A stretch of 64,000 nucleotides of DNA, taken from Sulfurimonas sp. (GTDB taxonomy: Bacteria; Campylobacterota; Campylobacteria; Campylobacterales; Sulfurimonadaceae). The notes beneath the pieces are model-generated. The model ran no database searches and was not told where the DNA came from. It saw only the letters and a list, made by a program, of their open reading frames with translations. The translations under genes were made by a program, and so were the position numbers. This document shows positions 15,921 through 22,137 of this stretch, one piece after another (the stretch's first letter is position 1; each line of letters begins with the position of its first letter). The stretch lies in contig NZ_CP093396.1 of NCBI RefSeq assembly GCF_029027405.1, positions 2,677,497-2,741,496 on the forward strand, given 5' to 3'.

Positions 15921-17159
15921 ATGGCTAAACCTAAAAGAATCATTCCGGAGTTTATGTTAGATAATCCAGATGATACTTTTATGTTTTTAATGCCAATCAG
16001 TTTAAAGCCTGATTATGAAGATATTGGGAATAGTTATTTTGAGGTTGCGGTTAAAAATTTAACAACAAAAGAACACTTCACTACATTGATGTCCCCAGAG
16101 ATATTTTTTACTCATTTTAAACTACATAAAGCTTACAAAAATGCTAAGTTAGATAAACAGGCTAACAAGTATATTAAAACAAATAAACGAACATATAACA
16201 TAGATACAAGGCTCAGTGTAGCACAGTACAATACCAACTTAGGTGATTGTTTAGATAAAGACTTCATAGGGCAATTACTAGGATACAAGCACACTTATAT
16301 GCACGAAGCTCAAAAAGTAAGTTGTTGTGTAATAAAGACTAAGACTACAGATATAATTATTCCACATTATGCTATAGCTATATATTATTACTATCGTTCA
16401 ACTGTATTGAGAGAGGCTATACTAAAATCTAATTTAGAAGAATTGTATCTTGGAGTTATTTGCAACCCTCATGATGCTTCAATTGTGATTCCAAGATATG
16501 TACCGGAAGAAGATGCTGCTTTTATACATAGATTTTTGTGTCAAGAGGATGCAATAGACAGTTTTAATAAAATTGGCACATACATAAATGCATATATTCG
16601 AAATGAAAAAGATAAAAATATAAAACGGCGAAAAAATAATGAGCTAGTGGAACCAATAGACTCTGTTCCAATAAAAGCAAAATTTCCAGTAGAAGGTATG
16701 TTCTCGATTACTTCCACTGTTAGCGATTTTGACCATAAAGGCAGATATTATAAATATGTACATGAAATATTAGATGATGATTCAGATATAGGGTTTACTA
16801 AGTTCACTACCTTCATACAAAGCAATAAAATAATAGCAGAGATAGATGATAAAGACAAGTTACCAACTATACCAAGAGAAGTGCCATCTGAAACATCTGA
16901 GCGTTTAAAATCTAATCATGCTAATAAAAAATATAAGCATAACACTGTTACTACAAATCGTAAAAAGAAATGTAGTAGCTTATCTGGTATAGAAATGTCT
17001 AATGAAAAAATAACTGATGAAGAAACATTACAAAAATTGAAAATAATTGAAGAAACTACAACTAACGAAGCAGTTGATCAAAGTTTAACAGATGCCACAG
17101 GCAATGGAGAAAAAAAATTCGTAAAACTAGAGTTTCCAGTAAAGGAAGTGAAACTATAA
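15921..17159 (+). CDS. tnsE: transposition protein TnsE, N-terminal part (frameshifted)
   Basis: 412 codons to the stop. By memory alignment with Tn7 TnsE (538 aa) I see the same order of blocks: IIPHYAIAIYYYYRSTVLREA against IPQLELARSLFLINSYFCRS, then FLCQEDAIDSFNKI against LFSDQDVMDSYESI, then YVHEILDDDSDIGF against YLVEEIVGLEINAM. A charged, poorly conserved linker follows, as in TnsE. The conserved C-terminus continues in the -1 frame after A8 at 17110-17117, and a slip there would give about 572 residues. In Tn7, TnsE steers insertion to conjugal plasmids and lagging-strand DNA through the sliding clamp. The usual place beside tniQ/tnsD is abandoned here. Confidence 0.7.
   Translation: MAKPKRIIPEFMLDNPDDTFMFLMPISLKPDYEDIGNSYFEVAVKNLTTKEHFTTLMSPEIFFTHFKLHKAYKNAKLDKQANKYIKTNKRTYNIDTRLSVAQYNTNLGDCLDKDFIGQLLGYKHTYMHEAQKVSCCVIKTKTTDIIIPHYAIAIYYYYRSTVLREAILKSNLEELYLGVICNPHDASIVIPRYVPEEDAAFIHRFLCQEDAIDSFNKIGTYINAYIRNEKDKNIKRRKNNELVEPIDSVPIKAKFPVEGMFSITSTVSDFDHKGRYYKYVHEILDDDSDIGFTKFTTFIQSNKIIAEIDDKDKLPTIPREVPSETSERLKSNHANKKYKHNTVTTNRKKKCSSLSGIEMSNEKITDEETLQKLKIIEETTTNEAVDQSLTDATGNGEKKFVKLEFPVKEVKL
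17110..17117 (+). other. run of eight A: -1 slippage or mutation site in tnsE
   Basis: The reading frame of the TnsE N-terminus enters GAA AAA AAA TTC here. The -1 frame is open from before this run to the TnsE C-terminal stop at 17638. Long A-runs are known sites of transcriptional or ribosomal slippage in transposable elements, but a simple one-base indel is equally possible. Confidence 0.5.
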
Positions 17160-17218
17160 AAGTTAGTACTACAGAGTACACACATAACTTTGATGAATTT
17201 AATCAGTATATAGAGTAT

Positions 17219-17638
17219 ATGCGCACACAAAAAGCCATAGAGGAACTCTTTGTATATGATGCTCAAAAGATGAAAGTAGTTAAGAATGGTGAAAATGGAA
17301 ATCCTAACAAGAAGTGTATTATGTATGGCAGAGAAAGACAGTTTATAACTGCTACATTTAAATATAAAGAGCTTTATGTAGGATTGTTGGAACTTGAGAA
17401 TACTGCAGCTACAAGCACATGGGTAATAGTAGCTAAAGATACAGTTGATAATAATATATTTAGCAAATTTCTGAGTCATTATATTGATGATGATATGGCT
17501 ATAAATGATATTAAAAATATGTATGTAAATGATTTAAATATAAAGTTTAAAACTAAAAATCATGAGAGGGATTTAGAATTAGCTGATGAAGATAAGGTTA
17601 GGTGGTTAGCTGGGTTGTTGGGAAAAATTGTTATTTAA
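17219..17638 (+). CDS. tnsE: TnsE, C-terminal part
   Basis: The open frame begins upstream of the first ATG, at the A-run, and ends at 17638. It contains the TnsE C-terminal domain: YGRERQFITATFKYKELYVG, LLELENTAATSTWVIVAK, then EDKVRWLAGLLGKI near the end. Tn7 TnsE has the equivalents VIKAVGVQRNGSEFVLLEVD and REDMEGWAERVVRE. This domain carries DNA binding in TnsE. There is no ribosome binding site before the ATG at 17219, so translation probably relies on the frameshift. A decayed homologous tail lies at 18980-19191. Confidence 0.65.
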   Translation: MRTQKAIEELFVYDAQKMKVVKNGENGNPNKKCIMYGRERQFITATFKYKELYVGLLELENTAATSTWVIVAKDTVDNNIFSKFLSHYIDDDMAINDIKNMYVNDLNIKFKTKNHERDLELADEDKVRWLAGLLGKIVI

Positions 17639-17813
17639 TTTGATACTATTGTATTTAGATAGCTCTCATGATGTTGCAAGTACCGTAATGACTTTAGCCT
17701 TGGAGAAGCTTTATAATGATTATGGTTTAGAGCAAGGTGATGAAGTTGTAATCACTAAGAAAAAGAGTTTAGAAAAAGTTAGTAAAATGAAACTTTCCTT
17801 TATTCTAATATAA
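17628..17813 (+). CDS. possible small ORF after tnsE
   Basis: A 61-codon frame with a TTG start overlapping the tnsE stop. The part LALEKLYNDYGLEQGDEVVI looks protein-like, while the beginning and end do not. There is no ribosome binding site. It may be the remnant of a cargo gene. Function unknown and low confidence that it is expressed. Confidence 0.25.
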   Translation: MLFNLILLYLDSSHDVASTVMTLALEKLYNDYGLEQGDEVVITKKKSLEKVSKMKLSFILI

Positions 17814-17855
17814 GTTATTTTTAGATATATTATGTTTAAATATAATGGAGTCTCT

Positions 17856-18773
17856 GTGAATAATATATTTATATCTATTAAAGGTAGTTCTCAAGGTCTT
17901 ATTTCCCATGGAGCAACCACCCCTGAATCAATTGGCAATTGCCATGTGCATAATCATGAAAATGAAATACTTGTAAAATCATTTAGATTTGGAGCTTCAA
18001 ATGTAGTACATGCCGGAAGTGGAAAAGTTTTAGGACAAGGTAGAAGTAAACCTCTTGTTATTACTAAAATGACTGATAAAAGTAGCCCTTTGCTTTTTAA
18101 TGCTACTACAAAAAGTGAAACATTACCTGAAGTAGTATTGAAAGCTTACAGAACAGCTTACAATGGTAAACATGAACACTATCTTACTATTACACTTAGA
18201 GATGCTCTGATAGCGAATATTGATACAAATAGCACAATAGAGAATAATTTAATTGAGACCATCTATTTTGTTTATAAAGAAATAACATTTGAACATGTCG
18301 TTGCGAGTACTGTATCTATAAGCAAGGTGAATCATACCCATGTTGCAATCGATAAACCTCTTTTAGATAGAATCTTTAGTAATGCAGTTGATAATTTTAT
18401 AGCTACAAATGCAGGTTTGTACGAGCTTGGTGGAGGTGTTGTGAATGTAGGCTTGGCTGGTTCTAGTGCACTTTCAAATTATATGTATAATAAAAACCAA
18501 CGACATATTTTCTTTAAAGAGTCTAGAAGTTCACTACTTAAAATTGCTTCTTTATCTTTGTTCCAATTTTTAGGTCTAAGGCGAAAAGGTTTTAACTTCA
18601 GGTCACTTGGACCGATGCAAGGTACACTAACACGGGCAGTTTTTCCAATGTTACAAAATGCTTTCTATTTTGAAGCAGGTGTTGCTCTTGGTTCTATGGG
18701 TAATGCAGTAGTAGAAGAGGTTTATAAGGATTTATATAAAATGTATTTGAGAGAATATGGAGAAAGTGAATAA
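17856..18773 (+). CDS. type VI secretion Hcp protein with C-terminal effector-like extension
   Basis: About 305 residues from the GTG at 17856 (GGAG five bases before it); an ATG at 17832 in the same frame has no such site. Residues 1-~150 are an Hcp domain: SIKGSSQGLISHGATTPESI, KPLVITKMTDKSSPLL and EHYLTITLRDALI are Hcp hallmarks, so it should form hexameric tube rings. Ordinary Hcp is about 160-170 residues. The extra ~140 contain Gly-rich hydrophobic stretches (GGGVVNVGLAGSSALSNY, FEAGVALGSMGNAVVEE) that could insert in membranes. A 47-residue membrane protein follows with TAATG coupling. No T6SS structural genes are in this window. Confidence 0.8.
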   Translation: MNNIFISIKGSSQGLISHGATTPESIGNCHVHNHENEILVKSFRFGASNVVHAGSGKVLGQGRSKPLVITKMTDKSSPLLFNATTKSETLPEVVLKAYRTAYNGKHEHYLTITLRDALIANIDTNSTIENNLIETIYFVYKEITFEHVVASTVSISKVNHTHVAIDKPLLDRIFSNAVDNFIATNAGLYELGGGVVNVGLAGSSALSNYMYNKNQRHIFFKESRSSLLKIASLSLFQFLGLRRKGFNFRSLGPMQGTLTRAVFPMLQNAFYFEAGVALGSMGNAVVEEVYKDLYKMYLREYGESE

Positions 18774-18916
18774 TGATTGATAATATAATTAACTTTGGTA
18801 TATATGTACTAGACCATGTCTTTTCACTTGCTGCGTTATATACCTTAATTGCTAGTATTTTTTTAGGTTGGTTATTTACTTTTATAGACAATGTATATCA
18901 ACAGTTTAAAAAATAA
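18773..18916 (+). CDS. small membrane protein, candidate immunity to the Hcp effector
   Basis: 47 residues; the ATG overlaps the stop of the Hcp gene (TAATG at 18771-18775). One membrane helix spans about residues 16-38 (VFSLAALYTLIASIFLGWLF), followed by a short basic tail (VYQQFKK). Strict coupling to an extended Hcp and a membrane location match the usual position and nature of immunity proteins against membrane-active T6SS effectors. This role is inferred from context; the family is not recognised. Confidence 0.5.
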   Translation: MIDNIINFGIYVLDHVFSLAALYTLIASIFLGWLFTFIDNVYQQFKK

Positions 18917-18979
18917 GGCTTTAGACGTATAGGAGAGAAGTTTCCCAATGCAATATTTAAGAAGTAATTATAAGAGATA

Positions 18980-19191
18980 ATGATTACTTAGACACCAGTA
19001 CTTTACTTTAAATCAACTTTTCAAAAATTCTTATATCATTATGTAGATGAAAACTTATCAATAGATGGTATTAGAAAAAAGTATGATGGTAGTAATGGTG
19101 TAAAGTTTAAAATCATGAGAAAAATGTAAAATTAACTAATGAAGATATGATTAGATGGTTGGCTGGATTACTAGGTAAAATCAAGCTTTAA
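18980..19191 (+). pseudogene. decayed second copy of the tnsE 3' end
   Basis: A first frame reads FQKFLYHYVDENLSIDGI, then KKYDGSNGVKFK, and a +1-shifted frame continues KNVKLTNEDMIRWLAGLLGK to a stop at 19191. Both parts match the end of the tnsE copy at 17638 (IFSKFLSHYIDDDMAINDI, RWLAGLLGKI) but with many substitutions. It is therefore a diverged, not freshly duplicated, tnsE tail. It closes the segment holding the Hcp pair. Confidence 0.7.
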
Positions 19192-19405
19192 ATTTTTTTT
19201 ATTATAAATAAATAATTGAGATAAATATTAGACCAAGTATTAATCTTTGTATCCCACTCTAATAAACTAGTTTAGCAACTCTTTAACAATAATACATTAG
19301 GACTTTTGATACAGGTAGCATTAAGTTTCAACCTGTTATAATTCATTTGTTTTAATATTTCAATTAAGGTTAAATTAAAATTATTACAGTAGGTGGTTTA
19401 TTATA
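19192..19405 (+). promoter_or_regulatory. promoter and putative operator of the methyltransferase cassette
   Basis: TGTTATAAT at 19334-19342 is an extended -10 element. An inverted repeat ACAGGT (19311-19316) / ACCTGT (19331-19336) spans the -35 region and touches the -10, with half-sites 20 bp apart, suiting a dimeric repressor. The leader ends with AGGTGG before the TTG start at 19406. No C-protein-like regulator gene is seen nearby. Confidence 0.45.
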
Positions 19406-20599
19406 TTGAATACAATAAAAAAATTTACTTTTGTTGACCTTTTTGCAGGGGCAGGAGGTTTTGCAGAAGGATTTTATCAAGAAGATTTTCATGCTCTTTC
19501 TCATATAGAATTTGATAAATATGCCTGTGACACTTTACGTTCTAGAATGAAATTCTATAATTATAAAAATAAAGAAATAGACAATATCCAACCTACTGAT
19601 ATGACAGATAAAAATATTATAAATATTTTAGATAATCATATAGAAGGGAATCATGTTGATGTAATTATAGGTGGACCACCTTGTCAATCATTCTCTTCGC
19701 ATGGTAAGGCAAAAGATAAGTATAGTATGCAAAATGATCCTAGAAATTATCTTTATGAAAGCTATATGAAGATTTTAAATCATTATAAACCTAAATTATT
19801 TGTATTTGAAAATGTAGAAGGTATTTTATCAACAAAAATAAAAGGAAATATTTTAATAGATAAAATTTTCACAGATATGAAACAAAATTATAATATAGTT
19901 GAAAATAAAAATAAATTAGTATTAAATGCTATTAATTTTGGTATACCTCAAGATAGAAAACGTGTAATTATTATAGGTGTTAGAAAGGATATTAATATTA
20001 ATGTAGAAGATATTTATCAAGATTTAAATCAATTAAAAACTACTTTAAAAAAAACAACAGTAAATGATGCAATTTCTGACTTACCAAAACTTTTACCAGG
20101 GGATGGTAAAGAAACTATAAAATTTAGTTCCAAAAGTAATAATTATTATATTAATCAATTAAGAAATAAAGATGATAAAGATGATAAATTATTACATAAT
20201 CATGTAGCTAGAACACATAATGAATTAGATCAGGCAAGGTATAAATATATGAGTGAAAATAAATGTACACTTAAAGACCTATATATTCAAAAACCGGAAT
20301 TAACTCATATACCTAAAAGAAAATTTCATAATAGTTACGTTGTGCAAAATTTTGAGCAACCATCAAAAACAATTATTGCACATTTACATAAAGATGGAAA
20401 TCAATTTATACATCCAGATTATAAACAACAAAGAACTTTTACCGCAAGAGAAGCTGCAAGAATTCAATCATTCCCCGACAACTTTGTATTTCCGTGTTCT
20501 AGAACACAACAATTTAAGCAAATAGGAAATGCAGTACCTCCTTTAATGGCAAAATATATTGCTAAAGTATTAAAAAAATATTTAAACCAATTAAGATAA
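19406..20599 (+). CDS. DNA (cytosine-5-)-methyltransferase 1
   Basis: 397 residues, TTG start with AGGTGG upstream. All key C5-methyltransferase motifs are in order: I FVDLFAGAGGFAEGF (SAM binding), IV GGPPCQSFSS (catalytic Cys), VI FENVEG, VIII PQDRKRVIIIG, IX/X TAREAARIQSFPDNF and QIGNAVPPLMA. The recognition domain lies between VIII and IX (about residues 200-330). It ends one base before the second methyltransferase gene. It should protect a specific sequence; two such enzymes in tandem often serve the two strands of an asymmetric site. Confidence 0.93.
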   Translation: MNTIKKFTFVDLFAGAGGFAEGFYQEDFHALSHIEFDKYACDTLRSRMKFYNYKNKEIDNIQPTDMTDKNIINILDNHIEGNHVDVIIGGPPCQSFSSHGKAKDKYSMQNDPRNYLYESYMKILNHYKPKLFVFENVEGILSTKIKGNILIDKIFTDMKQNYNIVENKNKLVLNAINFGIPQDRKRVIIIGVRKDININVEDIYQDLNQLKTTLKKTTVNDAISDLPKLLPGDGKETIKFSSKSNNYYINQLRNKDDKDDKLLHNHVARTHNELDQARYKYMSENKCTLKDLYIQKPELTHIPKRKFHNSYVVQNFEQPSKTIIAHLHKDGNQFIHPDYKQQRTFTAREAARIQSFPDNFVFPCSRTQQFKQIGNAVPPLMAKYIAKVLKKYLNQLR

Positions 20600-20600
20600 A

Positions 20601-22094
20601 ATGTTATTTTTAGATATAAAAAATATTTCTATTAAGAGATCTGAAAATAAGTTCTTTTTAGAAAAAATAAATATTATAAATGAATTAATTAAAAAATATT
20701 GCACTAATGCAAATATCGATTTTAACAATATTATTCCTATTGAGGAATATTACTTTAAAGAATTAAATAGTATAGGCATATTATCAAACAGACAAGACTT
20801 AGTTTTACTTCAAAAGATTATCCCCTTAGAATATAATGATTTACTAAAAACTTTATCTTTTTATCATAAAAATAAAAAAGAAACATTATTTATTTTAAAC
20901 AATTTTTATAATCGATATAGGAAACAACAACAAAAAAAACAGCAAAAGGTAATGAAGCCAAAAGTTATAGATTTGTTTTGTGGGGCTGGAGGATTTAGTT
21001 TAGGATTTGTTCAAGAAAATTATCAAATAGAACTGGCCAATGATATAGATTATACTGCACTAGAAACATATAAATTAAATCATCCAGGAATACATTCATC
21101 TAAGGTAGTTCAAGGGGATATAAGTTATATTATAAAAAACATTGATAAAGATATTGATAAAGATATTGATATCATTATAGGTGGTCCACCATGTCAATCT
21201 TTCAGTAGTGCTAATCAACAAAGAGCTATTGATGATCCTAGAAATATTCTATATAAATACTATATAAAAGCTGTTGAGAAAATTAAACCTAAATTCATTT
21301 TAATGGAAAATGTTCGAGGAATGAAAAAAATTGGAGGTCAAGTAGTAGAAGATTTTAATCATATTGGATATGATGTAAAGTATAAATTATTTGATTCGAG
21401 TGATTTTTCTGTTGCTCAAAAACGAATAAGATTATTATATATTGGGATAAATAAAGAATATGCTCTATTAAATAATTTAACACCTGATTTGATCATAAGT
21501 GAAATAGAGAAAGAATTAATAAATAAACCAAGGTATATATTAAAAGATACTCTTGAATACATTAAACCATTGCAGTGTGCCAATATTAAAAATATTACGG
21601 AAATAGATTGCGAATATTCTGGTGAAAAAATTGCTTATAACCTTTACCAGAAAGAATCTAATGAGTATATAAATCTTATTAATCATAATATTATTCATAA
21701 GTTTGTTTTTAATCATAAGGCAAGATTTAATAATCACAATGATCAAGAAATTTATAAAAGATTAGAAGAGGGTAAAAATTCTACATGTAAAACAATAAGT
21801 GATATTATGCCATATGCTAATAGAAACCATATTTTTAAAGATAAATATTTTAAACTTATAGAAAAGAATCCATCAAAGACCATAACTGCACATATGAAAA
21901 TGGATTGTCATTCACATATACATCCAAAACAAATTAGGGGGTTAACTCCAAGAGAGGCTGCTAGAATACAATCATTTCCTGATAACTATATATTCTTAGG
22001 ATCATATTTAAATACTTACAGACAAATAGGAAATGCCGTTCCACCTTTAATGTCTCAAGTATTTGCAAAAATATTTAAAAAATTCATTATTTAG
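20601..22094 (+). CDS. DNA (cytosine-5-)-methyltransferase 2 with N-terminal extension
   Basis: 497 residues. Residues 1-~118 are an unrecognised helical extension ending in a Gln/Lys run (KQQQKKQQK). The catalytic part then starts at KVIDLFCGAGGFSLGF (motif I), with GGPPCQSFSS (IV), MENVRG (VI), AQKRIRLLYIG (VIII), TPREAARIQSFPDNY (IX) and QIGNAVPPLMS (X). A 12-base tandem repeat encodes IDKDIDKDID just before motif IV, a possible site of length variation. It is separated by one base from the first enzyme. The recognition domains of the two differ, so they should not methylate identical targets. Confidence 0.92.
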   Translation: MLFLDIKNISIKRSENKFFLEKINIINELIKKYCTNANIDFNNIIPIEEYYFKELNSIGILSNRQDLVLLQKIIPLEYNDLLKTLSFYHKNKKETLFILNNFYNRYRKQQQKKQQKVMKPKVIDLFCGAGGFSLGFVQENYQIELANDIDYTALETYKLNHPGIHSSKVVQGDISYIIKNIDKDIDKDIDIIIGGPPCQSFSSANQQRAIDDPRNILYKYYIKAVEKIKPKFILMENVRGMKKIGGQVVEDFNHIGYDVKYKLFDSSDFSVAQKRIRLLYIGINKEYALLNNLTPDLIISEIEKELINKPRYILKDTLEYIKPLQCANIKNITEIDCEYSGEKIAYNLYQKESNEYINLINHNIIHKFVFNHKARFNNHNDQEIYKRLEEGKNSTCKTISDIMPYANRNHIFKDKYFKLIEKNPSKTITAHMKMDCHSHIHPKQIRGLTPREAARIQSFPDNYIFLGSYLNTYRQIGNAVPPLMSQVFAKIFKKFII

Positions 22095-22137
22095 CTATAT
22101 TAAGATAAAATCTATATAATTTATTAGTAGGTGAATT

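Noticed and set aside
15635-15943. 102-codon minus-strand frame at the transposon left end
   Set aside because: It runs across the TnsB-site array, which cannot be coding. Only the part left of 15840 might be a gene remnant.
20601-22094. Second methyltransferase as a duplicate of the first
   Set aside because: Only the catalytic motifs agree. The N-terminal extension and recognition regions differ, so they are paralogues with different targets rather than a recent duplication.
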